64,000 nt of DNA. Origin: Nocardia pseudobrasiliensis NBRC 108224 (lineage in GTDB: Bacteria; Actinomycetota; Actinomycetes; Mycobacteriales; Mycobacteriaceae). The notes below the pieces were generated by a model. The model searched no databases. It was not told the origin of the DNA and saw only the letters and a list, made by a program, of their open reading frames with translations. Shown piece after piece: positions 17,123 to 25,803 of this stretch; position 1 is the first letter of the stretch, and every line of letters begins with the position of its first letter. The translations under genes and the position numbers were made by a program. Location of the stretch: positions 62,001 through 126,000 of the forward strand of contig NZ_BDBS01000029.1 of NCBI RefSeq assembly GCF_001613105.1, in the 5' to 3' direction.

Positions 17123-17962
17123 TCAAAATTTGACACTACGATTCGGTAGTGCGAGACACGTCACGGACGAGACTCCGACGATTCCCTTCTCGTCGTACAG
17201 GGATGCGGATCCGACCGAAATCCCGTTCGCGACAAACTGACCGCTGGATTCGAGTCCCAGCCCACCCGGCTCCGGAATGCGCAGCAGGTTCATCGTGAAA
17301 TCGACATTCATATATGGCACGGCCTCACCTCCCCAGTTGGTAATGAAGCTCGTCCCCTCGGCGAGGGTCGACACCCGAACGAACGCAGACGCCTCCTCGC
17401 CGTGCACGGCCGAGATCATCGCCGGCGCCCACATGCGCTTGCGCGCATTGTTGCGGTGCGCGGAGAAGTCGCTGGACCAATCGTCCGGGTAGCCGGCCGA
17501 ACTCATCAGCGCGGGCTGCGGACCGGGCGCCGCCGGCGGCAGGGCCGGATACACGAATTCCGAGTCCGGAGACCACGCGTTGCCACCACCGTTGTCACCC
17601 GCCGGTTGAGCCACGAACAGTCCGGATGCCTTCAGCACCACGCGATCCGATTGCACCAGATCGACGAGGACCAGCGCGATCCGCGAGCTGCTCCGTGCGA
17701 CCTCCACGCGCGATTCGAGGGGGCCGAAAGTCGTCGCCCGAATGAAGTCGACGGTAATACGGCCGCCGCCGAAGGCAATCGGACAATGATGTTCCAGCTC
17801 ACGGGCCGCCAAGGCCGCCAAGGCTTGTCCGCCGAGCGTGTCTTGTCCCCATGGTCCCCGAGCCGTCTCGAGCGGCGAGTAACCGTGATCGGCCGGCTCG
17901 AAGAATCCGGTCGGCTCGGGCCGGGTGGCGGCGTCGGCGGCAGTGCGGGCGGAGTCGTTCAC
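17123..17962 (-). CDS. TesB-like hotdog thioesterase-family protein (first of two)
   Basis: A 279-aa double-hotdog acyl-CoA thioesterase-like protein. It shows GPWGQDTLGGQALAALAARELEH near residues 35-57 and RITVDFIRATTFGPLESRVEV, a typical TesB-family strand-helix pattern, and ends with VPYMNVDFTMNLLRIPEPGGLGLES. The GTG start at 17962 is favoured: GGGAG lies 7 bases upstream and the start overlaps the P450 stop as GTGA. This gives exactly the length of its paralogue at 20297-21136. An upstream ATG at 18004 is possible. It may release acyl-CoA intermediates or act as a dehydratase-like binding protein. Confidence 0.8.
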   Translation of the reverse strand: MNDSARTAADAATRPEPTGFFEPADHGYSPLETARGPWGQDTLGGQALAALAARELEHHCPIAFGGGRITVDFIRATTFGPLESRVEVARSSSRIALVLVDLVQSDRVVLKASGLFVAQPAGDNGGGNAWSPDSEFVYPALPPAAPGPQPALMSSAGYPDDWSSDFSAHRNNARKRMWAPAMISAVHGEEASAFVRVSTLAEGTSFITNWGGEAVPYMNVDFTMNLLRIPEPGGLGLESSGQFVANGISVGSASLYDEKGIVGVSSVTCLALPNRSVKF

Positions 17963-19158
17963 TGGTTTCTCCCAACTGAAACTGGTAGCTCGTTCAGCTG
18001 CCATACTGCCGAATCCTCCCGCCAGCTCAAGGATTCGGCGGGGAGGCCGAGAAGTGGATCTTCGAAACGCTCGACGAAGGCGCGCACACCCACCCGCAAT
18101 TCCATGCGTGCGATCTGGTAGCCGAGGCACAGGTGAGAACCGTGGCCGAAAGCCAAGTGCGATGTGTTCTTTCGATCGAACCGTACGTCCTCGGGATCGT
18201 CGAACACGGTCGGATCGAGGTTGGCCGCACCCGCGGCCGGCATGACGTGGTCGCCGACCGCCATCTCGACCCCCGCCAGCGTGACGGGCTCCCGCACGAG
18301 CCAGGGAATCGACTCGCCGCCGGCCAGCGATATCGTGCGCAGAAATTCCTCGACCGCCACCGGTACCAGGGTCGGATCCCTCCGCAGTTCCTTCCGCAGA
18401 TCGGGCCGGGTCAGCAGCAACAGGACCGATTTGCTCAACATCGTGACCGACGACTCGAAACCACCTGCCAGCAGCGAGATCACGACGATAGCGATCTCTT
18501 TCGTGCCGAGTTCGCGGCGATTGGCGACTGCCGAGATGAAGTCCTGCCCCGGGGTCGCCCGGCGCTGCGCGACCAGTTCGGTCACACAGCGCCCCAACCC
18601 CGTATAAGCCTCGGTGATGATCGCCGGATCCGCGCCCCGACCCGAGGCGGTCAACAGCGTCTGTACCCAGGCGGACATCATTTCCGCTGTCGCCCAGGGC
18701 AGCCCGAGCAGCTCGGACAGGACGCGCAGCGCGAACGGCCGGGCGACCTCCGACAGATAGTCACCACCTCCGTTGGCAGCGAACGCCGCCAACAGCTCCG
18801 ACATCATCGCCTCGGCGTGTGCCTCCAGGGCCGCCAGGCGCGGCGCGTCCAGCTCGCGCAGCACCGCACGCCGTAGCTTGACGTGATCGCGGTCCTCCAT
18901 GCACCCGATGGCGCCTTGCAGAAGCAGGCCCTCGGTCAAGCGTGGAGCGGAGTCGGTGTTCATCCCGATGCGGCTGAAGCTCTTGCTGGAGTAGACGAAT
19001 CGAGCGTCGTCGAATCCGGTGACCACCCAGCACGCGTCGCCGTGTGGCAACTGCAGGCGCGCGACGCCTCCGTCGTCGGCGATCCGCCGCATGACGGGGT
19101 CGATCTTCAGACCGCGAGGTCCCCCCGACGGATACTTGTGAATCGGGCATCCGGACAT
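17959..19158 (-). CDS. Cytochrome P450 (bacterial class I type)
   Basis: A 399-aa P450 with the standard bacterial layout: I-helix LLAGGFESSVTMLS, ExxR as EEFLRT, and heme loop LAFGHGSHLCLGYQIARMELR with the Cys ligand. The start ATG 19158 has GGAG about 8 bases upstream; a frame extension to 19185 is not needed. Its stop overlaps the thioesterase-like GTG start, and it begins 2 bases before the previous P450 stop. No ferredoxin or reductase gene is seen in this operon, so redox partners must come from elsewhere. Confidence 0.92.
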   Translation of the reverse strand: MSGCPIHKYPSGGPRGLKIDPVMRRIADDGGVARLQLPHGDACWVVTGFDDARFVYSSKSFSRIGMNTDSAPRLTEGLLLQGAIGCMEDRDHVKLRRAVLRELDAPRLAALEAHAEAMMSELLAAFAANGGGDYLSEVARPFALRVLSELLGLPWATAEMMSAWVQTLLTASGRGADPAIITEAYTGLGRCVTELVAQRRATPGQDFISAVANRRELGTKEIAIVVISLLAGGFESSVTMLSKSVLLLLTRPDLRKELRRDPTLVPVAVEEFLRTISLAGGESIPWLVREPVTLAGVEMAVGDHVMPAAGAANLDPTVFDDPEDVRFDRKNTSHLAFGHGSHLCLGYQIARMELRVGVRAFVERFEDPLLGLPAESLSWREDSAVWQLNELPVSVGRNQ

Positions 19159-19160
19159 GA

Positions 19161-20303
19161 TCAGTTCTCCTGTTCCGAGTCCCACGTCACGGGCAGCTGG
19201 ACCATTCCGCCGGAGAGCCGGTTGGTCTGGCCCACCAGCTCGTCGATGCCGGCGGCGAGCCGCAGATTCGGCAGCAGATCGAAGATCCTCTCGAAGACCA
19301 CCTTGAGTTCGAGCCGGGCCAGCGATGCCGCGATGCAGTAGTGCGCGCCGTAACCGAAGGACAGGTGCTGATTGCTCTGGCGCGCGGGGCGGAACTCGAG
19401 CGGCTGGTCGAAAGCGTCCTCGTCACGGTTGGCCGCATCGAGATCGAAGATCACCAGATCACCACGGGCAATGTCGATTTCACCGACCGCGATGTCCTCG
19501 TGGGCATACCGCGGGACTCCCGCGACGCGGGGTGCGAGCGGATGTGGGTGCCGCAGTACCTCTTCGATCACCTGCCGGATCGCACCCGGCCGAGTTCCGA
19601 TGTCCGTCAGGTGTTCCGGATGAGTGAGCAGCAGATAGATTCCGCGATCGATGGCGGCGGGGGTATTGAGCTGACTGGCGAATCGGAGCCCGGCGGCCAG
19701 GCGGATGGTGTCGACCCGGGTGGTCTCCCCCGGATTGTCGCGCACGAATCCGATCATGTCGGAAATCAAGTCCTCGGCGGGATTTCGCAGCTTCTCGTCC
19801 AGCAGATCTTCCATGTACGTCATGAGCTGCCGGTCCGCTTCCGCCGCGCGCTCGGGGTTCGCGATGTCGAGGCAGCCGTCCGACCACCGCATCACCCGTT
19901 CGTGGTCCTGACGTGGAATACCCATGATCCGGCTGATGGTCAGCGCCGCGAGCGGCTCGGCCAGTGCCCCGCGGATATCGGCCGGCGGACCGGCGCGGCG
20001 CATGTCGCCGATCAGTTCGAGGACGATCACCTCGATGGCCGGCTCCAGCGCCTTCATCCGGGGCGGGGAAAAGGAGGCGCCCAGCATGCGGCGGACCAGA
20101 TCGTCCGGCCACGGATTCGAATCACCCGGGCGGAACTGCAGGCTGACCGATGTGGTGAAGCTCGACGGGTTCTCGATATCCGAGCACGGGTACCGGCGCA
20201 GCCGATCGTCGTTGAGCAGGCTCCGGCACGTCCGATGATCCCGCACGATCCAGGCCGGATCTCCGGCAGGGGAGGCACCGCGGACCAGCAACGGGGTCAC
20301 CAT
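19161..20303 (-). CDS. Cytochrome P450 with non-canonical I-helix and heme loop
   Basis: A 380-aa P450. The ExxR is EEVLRHP and the heme loop is LSFGYGAHYCIAASLARLEL, where the residue after Cys-Ile is Ala instead of the usual Gly. The I-helix segment reads AAGLRFASQLNTPAAI and lacks the acid-alcohol pair that normally relays protons for O2 activation. It may run a peroxide shunt, use substrate-assisted proton delivery, or carry out atypical chemistry. The start at ATG 20303 overlaps the previous thioesterase-like stop by 7 bases. Confidence 0.88.
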   Translation of the reverse strand: MVTPLLVRGASPAGDPAWIVRDHRTCRSLLNDDRLRRYPCSDIENPSSFTTSVSLQFRPGDSNPWPDDLVRRMLGASFSPPRMKALEPAIEVIVLELIGDMRRAGPPADIRGALAEPLAALTISRIMGIPRQDHERVMRWSDGCLDIANPERAAEADRQLMTYMEDLLDEKLRNPAEDLISDMIGFVRDNPGETTRVDTIRLAAGLRFASQLNTPAAIDRGIYLLLTHPEHLTDIGTRPGAIRQVIEEVLRHPHPLAPRVAGVPRYAHEDIAVGEIDIARGDLVIFDLDAANRDEDAFDQPLEFRPARQSNQHLSFGYGAHYCIAASLARLELKVVFERIFDLLPNLRLAAGIDELVGQTNRLSGGMVQLPVTWDSEQEN

Positions 20304-21136
20304 TGTGTACTCATTTCTTCGGTCTTTTCCCAATCGTGGGGATTACGAGCAACATCCAGGGCGCCGGTGCCGAGTGCCATCGAACTGACGGTGCTGATTC
20401 CGAAACATCCGGCGCGATCCCACATGGTCGCGACACCGGCGGCGACACCGTCCGCGGCGAGATGGTTCTCCGCTTCGATCCCGACCACGGTCCCGATCGG
20501 CAGCCGGGTCAGCACCACCGTGACGTCATGGTTGATGTAGGCGATACCACGGTCCCCCCAACTGGTCAGGGTGTTGGTCATCTCGCCCACCATGGCGGCG
20601 CGCACGAACGGGCTGTTGTCCCGGGCCGCGAGCAGCCGAGGTTGGTTGAACCACAACCGCTTTCGGCTCGAATTCTGATGTTCGGACATCGTCTCGCTCC
20701 ACCCGTCCGGGTGGGCATCGCTGCCCCAGCAGACCACGGGGTCGACGAGGTCGGATCCGGCCAGCCGCTCCGGAAGCGCCATGGGCGCGCGATGTGGTTG
20801 CCACCGCGTGCCGTCCGGATCCCGCGAGGCTCGGGCGCAGACCATCGACGCCCGTGCGATGGGGCGATCACCCTGCCGCACAGCGACATCGGCGATGCGG
20901 ACGCTGCGACCCGCTCGCACCAGTGTGGTGTCGAGGTGCAGCGGCGCGAAGGTCGGTAGCCGGAAGATGTCCATCGTGAATCTGGCGACCCGGAACCCGG
21001 GCTCACCATGCGCCGTTTCCAGCGCATTCGCGGCGAGACCGGCCAGCGCCGATCCGTTGACCGTCCCGGCGGCCCACTGACCACCCGCGAAGGGAAGGGG
21101 TTCGAATCCGCCCTCGTGCTCGGCGAATATCGCCAT
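20297..21136 (-). CDS. TesB-like hotdog thioesterase-family protein (second of two)
   Basis: A 279-aa paralogue of the protein at 17123-17962 with the same layout: GGQWAAGTVNGSALAGLAANALE near residue 20, then RFTMDIFRLPTFAPL, and IAYINHDVTVVLTRLPIGTVVGIEA near the end. Two equal-length double-hotdog proteins in one operon may form a heterodimer or act on successive thioesters. ATG 21136 shares its first base with the luciferase-like gene stop (TGATG). The exact reaction is not predictable. Confidence 0.82.
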   Translation of the reverse strand: MAIFAEHEGGFEPLPFAGGQWAAGTVNGSALAGLAANALETAHGEPGFRVARFTMDIFRLPTFAPLHLDTTLVRAGRSVRIADVAVRQGDRPIARASMVCARASRDPDGTRWQPHRAPMALPERLAGSDLVDPVVCWGSDAHPDGWSETMSEHQNSSRKRLWFNQPRLLAARDNSPFVRAAMVGEMTNTLTSWGDRGIAYINHDVTVVLTRLPIGTVVGIEAENHLAADGVAAGVATMWDRAGCFGISTVSSMALGTGALDVARNPHDWEKTEEMSTQW

Positions 21137-22119
21137 CAGCTCTCCTTACCTGTGATTTCCGGCAGCACTCGATCGACGAACAGTTGCAGTGATTCCCAGC
21201 CGATCTCGGGATCCAGCCCACCGACCAGCGGCTTGAACACGACGTTGGCCGGCTGAGTTCCGCTGCGGGTCAGGTCGATACATTCCGCGGGGGTGACGAC
21301 CGCGAACAGTCCGCTGCGCCGGACCTGGTCCACATTCTCGAAGACGGCGAAGGGGCTGGCCCCGGGCGCCGCCGCTGACCAGGCCCCATAGGCATTGGCC
21401 TCGTGCAGGACATGGGGCGCGAGCCGGGCCCACGCTCGGTCCGGATCCTCGGTGACGAAGACCCACTGCGGTCCGCCGGAGCGGCCGACGATCCCCGCCG
21501 GCTTGCCCAGCCGTCGTCGTTCCGCCAGATACGCATCGGCCAACGCTCGATCACCGGTCGCGGGAACGTATCCGTCGGCCAGGCGGGCCGCGCGTTTGGG
21601 CGCCGCCCCGCCCATCATCACGACCGGACGTGGCCGCTGGATCGCCTGTGGCGTCACATGCACTGTGCGCCCGCGGTATTCGAACTTCTCGCCGGACAGT
21701 GCCCGCAGGAATACCGCTGTCTTCTCCTCGAAGATTTCCCCGCGGCGATCGAAGTCGATGTCGAACATCTCGCACTCGCCGGGGACGTAGCCGGGCGCGA
21801 GGACCACAATGAGCCGGCCGCCGGAGAGGATGTCCACGACGATCGCGTCCTCGGCGGTCGCGATCGGATCACGCAGCGTCAGGATCAGCGCCGATACCGT
21901 GATCGTCACGTGCCGGGTGCGGGCGGCGACGGCCGCGGCCATGGTCAACGGTGACGGCAGGAAACCGTCGGCCGAACCGTGATGTTCCGAGACGACTATT
22001 CCACTGGCGCCGTGCTCGTCGGCCCACTGACTGATCTCCAGCGCCGCTCGGTACAGCCGGTCGGCGGGGGTGCCGAATTCCGGTGCCCGCAGGTCGTGGT
22101 GAACGGTCCACAGAGTCAC
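21136..22119 (-). CDS. LLM-class (luciferase-like) flavin- or F420-dependent oxidoreductase
   Basis: A 327-aa TIM-barrel monooxygenase/dehydrogenase. Family features are WADEHGASGIVVSEHHG, then the IVVDILSGGRLIVVLAPGYVP segment, and RPVVMMGGAAPKRAARLADGY near the cofactor site. The GTG start at 22119 has a GGGGGAG ribosome site about 5 bases upstream; the frame continues upstream only as a shadow of the acyl-CoA dehydrogenase. Its stop is coupled to the next gene. Whether the cofactor is FMN or F420 cannot be decided from sequence alone. Confidence 0.87.
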   Translation of the reverse strand: MTLWTVHHDLRAPEFGTPADRLYRAALEISQWADEHGASGIVVSEHHGSADGFLPSPLTMAAAVAARTRHVTITVSALILTLRDPIATAEDAIVVDILSGGRLIVVLAPGYVPGECEMFDIDFDRRGEIFEEKTAVFLRALSGEKFEYRGRTVHVTPQAIQRPRPVVMMGGAAPKRAARLADGYVPATGDRALADAYLAERRRLGKPAGIVGRSGGPQWVFVTEDPDRAWARLAPHVLHEANAYGAWSAAAPGASPFAVFENVDQVRRSGLFAVVTPAECIDLTRSGTQPANVVFKPLVGGLDPEIGWESLQLFVDRVLPEITGKES

Positions 22120-22129
22120 AAGCTCCCCC

Positions 22130-23167
22130 TCACGCCGGCTCGTGTGCGAGGAGGGCGCCGAGGGCCCGTAGCTGTGCGGTGGCGCCACCCAGCGAGAACT
22201 CCGCGCGCTTGGCGGCCACGTAATAGCGGTGGACCGGACCGTCGGTGTCGATTCCGACGCCGCCGTGGATGTGGACGGCGGTGTGTGCGACCCGGTGACC
22301 TGCCTCGGACGCCCAGAATTTCGCGATGGCGATCTCCGCCTCGCTGGCGAGTCCCGCTGCCTCTCGGTAGGCGGCCTGCCACTGGGTGAGCCGTACCGCT
22401 TCGACATCGATATAGGTCTCGGCGATCCGCGCCCGTACAGCCTGGAAACCTCCGATCGGGATCCCGAATTGCTTACGGGTCCGGGCATATTCGGTGGTCA
22501 GGGACAACGCCTGTTCCAGCACGCCCAGCTGCCACGCGCACCAGCCGAGAGTGGCCCGCCGCAGCGCCCACGCGACAGCGTGGGCGCCGCCCAGAAAAAC
22601 CGCCTCGACGTTGTCCAGTTCCAGCAGTGCGCCGTCGTCCGCGTCGAGCAGGCGCTGGGGGGTGACTGTGACGCCGTACTGCAGCCGGTCGACGAGATGG
22701 AGGCCGCCGTCGGCCACCACGAGGAAGGCATCGGCGAATGCTCCTGCCGTGACTGCCGTTTGCGTCCCGCTCAGCCTCGATTCGGTCACCGTAACGCCCG
22801 CGCCGAGGGCCAGACCGATCGCGAGGTCGCCCTGCACGACCGGCAGCGCCCACCGTTCGATCTGGTCGGCGTCGCCGAACTCCGCAATGGCGGCGACACC
22901 GACCAGAATGCTGCTCAAATACGGGACCGGCGCTGTGAATCGACCGATCTCGGTGAGGATCGAGCACTGCTCGAGAATCCCGAAGCCGTTGCCGCCGACC
23001 GTCTTCGGAAGTGCCGCATCGAGCAGGCCGGTGGTGACGAAGGACCGCCACAGTTGCGCGTCGAATCCGGTCGTGTCGCGCCGCGAGTTCTTGTCGGCCC
23101 ACTCCCGGAGCACCTTCGTAGCGATCCCGGTGAGGTCCTGTTGTGCTTCGGTAAGACTGAAATCCAT
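22130..23167 (-). CDS. Acyl-CoA dehydrogenase, second subunit of a heteromeric pair
   Basis: A 345-aa acyl-CoA dehydrogenase-fold protein, shorter than the usual about 380-400 aa. MDFSLTEAQQDLTGIATKVLREW is a typical start, and YARTRKQFGIPIGGFQAVRARIAE with HIHGGVGIDTDGPVHRYYVAAKR marks the C-terminal helical domain. The middle FAD-contact region is weakly conserved. Side-by-side long and short FadE genes form obligate alpha2beta2 enzymes in mycobacterial steroid catabolism, and this pair looks similar. It begins 15 bases after the first subunit stop. Confidence 0.88.
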   Translation of the reverse strand: MDFSLTEAQQDLTGIATKVLREWADKNSRRDTTGFDAQLWRSFVTTGLLDAALPKTVGGNGFGILEQCSILTEIGRFTAPVPYLSSILVGVAAIAEFGDADQIERWALPVVQGDLAIGLALGAGVTVTESRLSGTQTAVTAGAFADAFLVVADGGLHLVDRLQYGVTVTPQRLLDADDGALLELDNVEAVFLGGAHAVAWALRRATLGWCAWQLGVLEQALSLTTEYARTRKQFGIPIGGFQAVRARIAETYIDVEAVRLTQWQAAYREAAGLASEAEIAIAKFWASEAGHRVAHTAVHIHGGVGIDTDGPVHRYYVAAKRAEFSLGGATAQLRALGALLAHEPA

Positions 23168-23182
23168 TGCTGTGTCCTCGTT

Positions 23183-24361
23183 CTATCTGGTGACGGGCAG
23201 GCCGAGGGTGGCCGCGATGATCTCGCGCTGCACTTCGTTCGTCCCGCCACCGAAGGTGAGGATCAGCGAGGAGCGCTGGTAGCGCTCGATTCGGCCACGC
23301 AGCATCGTTCCGACGGAGTCGTAGCGGACGATGGCGCCGGCTCCGAGCACTTCCATCAGAAGCCGGTAGCATTCGAGCGCGAATTCCGTCCCGAAGACCT
23401 TGGTGGCGGATGCGTCGGCCATGGTGATCTCGCCGGAATCCGCGTCGGAGGCGATCTTCCAGCTGCGCAGCTTCTGATATTCCACGTTGGCATGAACGCG
23501 GGCCAGATGGGTCTGGACCCATTCGGCATCCACGACGCGAGACCCGTCGGGCGACTTCGTGGTCTGCGCCCATTGCCGGACCTGGCGCAACGCCTCCTGC
23601 GTGGGTGCGGCCGCCGACAGTGCCACCCGCTCGTGATTGAGTTGGTTCGTGATCAGGTTCCATCCGACGTTTTCGCCGCCGACCACATTGTCCGCCGGAA
23701 CGCGAACGTCGGAGTAATAGGTGGCACTCGTCCCGAGGCCGGCGACCGTGTGAATCTTGGTCCAGGAGAATCCGTTCGCCTCGGTCGGCACGATGAGGAT
23801 GGACAAGCCCTTGTGCCGCTTCGCCTCCGGATCGGTGCGCGCCGCCAGCCAGATGTAATCGGCGTATTCGATCAACGACGTCCACATCTTCTGGCCGTTG
23901 ATCACATACTCGTCCCCGTCACGTACGGCACGGGTGCGCAGAGACGCCAGGTCGGTGCCGGCCTCCGGCTCCGAATAGCCGATGGCGAAATGTAATTCAC
24001 CGCGCGCGATCCGCGGCAGAAAGTAGTTCTTCTGCGCTTCGGTGCCGTACCGCATGATCGCGGGCCCGACGGTATTGACCGTGAGGAAGGGAACCGGCAC
24101 CTCCGCGATGGCCGCTTCCTCGGTGAATATGAGCTGATCGATCATCGAACGCCCCTGACCACCGTATTCGCGCGGCCAGCCCATCGCCAGGTATCCGTCC
24201 CGCCCGAGCCGACGAGCGATCTCCTTGTATGCGACACCGTCTCCGAATTCACCGCCAGGCCCTGCGAGTGCCGTCCTGCGTTCTTCGGTCATCAAGTCCG
24301 AAAAGTATTGACGCAGCTCGATACGCAATTTCTCCTGACCGTCCGTGAAGCCGATTCTCAA
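23183..24361 (-). CDS. Acyl-CoA dehydrogenase, first subunit of a heteromeric pair
   Basis: A 392-aa acyl-CoA dehydrogenase. FAD/substrate segments are visible as FAIGYSEPEAGTDLASLRTRA, INGQKMWTSLIEYADYIWLAARTD and LILTFGGGTNEVQREIIA. It should introduce an alpha-beta double bond in an acyl-CoA, with electrons passing to ETF. It is the first gene of the 11-gene operon, 182 bases downstream of the StrR-like regulator gene. Pairing with the next gene suggests a heterotetramer for a bulky or branched acyl-CoA (inference from known FadE pairs). Confidence 0.92.
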   Translation of the reverse strand: MRIGFTDGQEKLRIELRQYFSDLMTEERRTALAGPGGEFGDGVAYKEIARRLGRDGYLAMGWPREYGGQGRSMIDQLIFTEEAAIAEVPVPFLTVNTVGPAIMRYGTEAQKNYFLPRIARGELHFAIGYSEPEAGTDLASLRTRAVRDGDEYVINGQKMWTSLIEYADYIWLAARTDPEAKRHKGLSILIVPTEANGFSWTKIHTVAGLGTSATYYSDVRVPADNVVGGENVGWNLITNQLNHERVALSAAAPTQEALRQVRQWAQTTKSPDGSRVVDAEWVQTHLARVHANVEYQKLRSWKIASDADSGEITMADASATKVFGTEFALECYRLLMEVLGAGAIVRYDSVGTMLRGRIERYQRSSLILTFGGGTNEVQREIIAATLGLPVTR

Positions 24362-24408
24362 GTTTCCTCCCCGCTTTATCGCATACGAAACGACAGCTGA
24401 AATCAGGC

Positions 24409-24432
24409 GCGATCGGCCAGCAGCGATCGGCC
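24409..24432. promoter_or_regulatory. Direct repeat GCGATCGGCC x2 in the leader of the 11-gene operon
   Basis: Two exact copies of GCGATCGGCC (24409-24418 and 24423-24432) with a 14-base period lie 48-71 bases upstream of the first operon gene. CAGCTG occurs on both sides. The position suits binding by the pathway regulator encoded just upstream; no classical StrR palindrome was found. Confidence 0.4.
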
Positions 24433-24543
24433 GCTCAGCTGCAACTCAATTGAATGACAAAGGCATTGGCCACGACCGTATCGGTCGATCTGCCGATATG
24501 GAAGTGGTCGGACCGCACGGCGCCGACCACATCCGATCTCCGA

Positions 24544-25569
24544 TCAAGACGAACGCGGGACTCGAATGTTCTGCATTTCCGCGGCCTCGACGTTCCTATC
24601 GACCGCCTGCGCAAAGTATTCCAGATCTTTCGAGTACTGCCGGGCCAACCCGGCAATCAGCGGAGCGCAATGCAACGGGAGCCCCTCCGCCATCGAGGTC
24701 CAGGCCCGAGCCTCCCGGGGCAGCAGGTCGAGAATTCGCAGGAGCCGCCGCCCGTGGTCACTGAACCGCAACGAAGGATCTGCTCGAAGACCACGGATCA
24801 GCCGAGTCGAGTCGCGCAGATCGTCCCCCCTCGCAACACTGGCATATCCGCGTGGCTTCTCCCGGAGATCCTGCTCGGGAGCCTTGTCCGGCGCGCCGGT
24901 TCCACTGTCCGTAGCGGACGCGGCTTCGAGCCGAACCGCTCGGCGAATCTCCTTGGCGGTGCTGAGCGAGATGCCTGCGGCGAGCGCCAGTTCCTTGGCC
25001 GACACCCGGGGATCGGCACGGACCAGCTGCTCCGCGTGGCGGCGCCCGACCCGCCGATTGGCCGCCGGCGACGCGCCGCCACCCGAACACTCCCGTATCG
25101 ACGCGACGGTCTTGTCGGACAGGCCGACCAGCAGGCCCAGCCGCCGGTTCGACCAATCCGGAAAGTAGGTCAGGATGCGCGCGGCCGCGATCTTGCGGTC
25201 GGACAGCGACAACGGCAGACCGTGCGTGCTGTTCATCTGTACAGCCTTGACGTATGCCTCGCGCTCGTCACCGTCGAACAGCACTGCCGGAATGACTTTC
25301 AGGCCACGTAGCTGCGCGGCCCGCACCCGGTGAACGCCGTCGATGACCTGCATCGTCGATCGATGGACCAGGATGGGCGGCACCGCGTCACCGGCCTCGA
25401 CCAGCGCCGATATATGCCGCTCATCCGCGCCGGACGCTCGGGGTGAATCACCGATTCGTAACTGGGACAAGGAGATCGAGACAACCGACAAGATCGCACC
25501 GCTGCGGTGATCGTCCGCCGGGCAGCGCGATCTACCCGCTGTTTCTTCCGACTCGTCGACACACTCCAT
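24544..25569 (-). CDS. StrR/NovG-like pathway regulator (ParB-like N-terminal domain plus HTH)
   Basis: A 341-aa protein. The N-terminal ParB/Srx-like domain is seen as ISLSQLRIGDSPRASGADERHI, then VDGVHRVRAAQLRGLKVIPAVLFDG near residues 75-100. It is followed by an HTH region (LGLLVGLSDKTVASIREC and ELALAAGISLSTAKEIRRAV). This arrangement is characteristic of StrR/NovG-type activators found inside actinobacterial antibiotic clusters, not of chromosome-partition ParB. It points the same way as the operon and lies directly upstream, so it is probably the pathway-specific activator. Confidence 0.82.
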   Translation of the reverse strand: MECVDESEETAGRSRCPADDHRSGAILSVVSISLSQLRIGDSPRASGADERHISALVEAGDAVPPILVHRSTMQVIDGVHRVRAAQLRGLKVIPAVLFDGDEREAYVKAVQMNSTHGLPLSLSDRKIAAARILTYFPDWSNRRLGLLVGLSDKTVASIRECSGGGASPAANRRVGRRHAEQLVRADPRVSAKELALAAGISLSTAKEIRRAVRLEAASATDSGTGAPDKAPEQDLREKPRGYASVARGDDLRDSTRLIRGLRADPSLRFSDHGRRLLRILDLLPREARAWTSMAEGLPLHCAPLIAGLARQYSKDLEYFAQAVDRNVEAAEMQNIRVPRSS

Positions 25570-25803
25570 GGCCCCTCCACTAACTGTCGATCACCGCAGA
25601 CCCCCTCGCGGGCACGCACCCGAGACTCCCGGACCTGGTGCGCGGTAGGGCGACGATCCTCATCGCCGACATCCTCTGCCATCGCCCACTGTAACTAGAA
25701 CGTGTTTTATTTGCACCGCCAACCATTCTCGGAAGTGCTTGGCCCGCCGGCGATTTGTCGGCCGGGGTGGGACCCGGCGTGCCGTAGCGCCTCCCGCTGA
25801 GCG

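Noticed and set aside
24544..25569. Chromosome-partition ParB or plasmid origin
   Set aside because: Only the N-terminal ParB-like fold plus HTH is present, no parA neighbour or parS sites; StrR/NovG-type regulator fits better.
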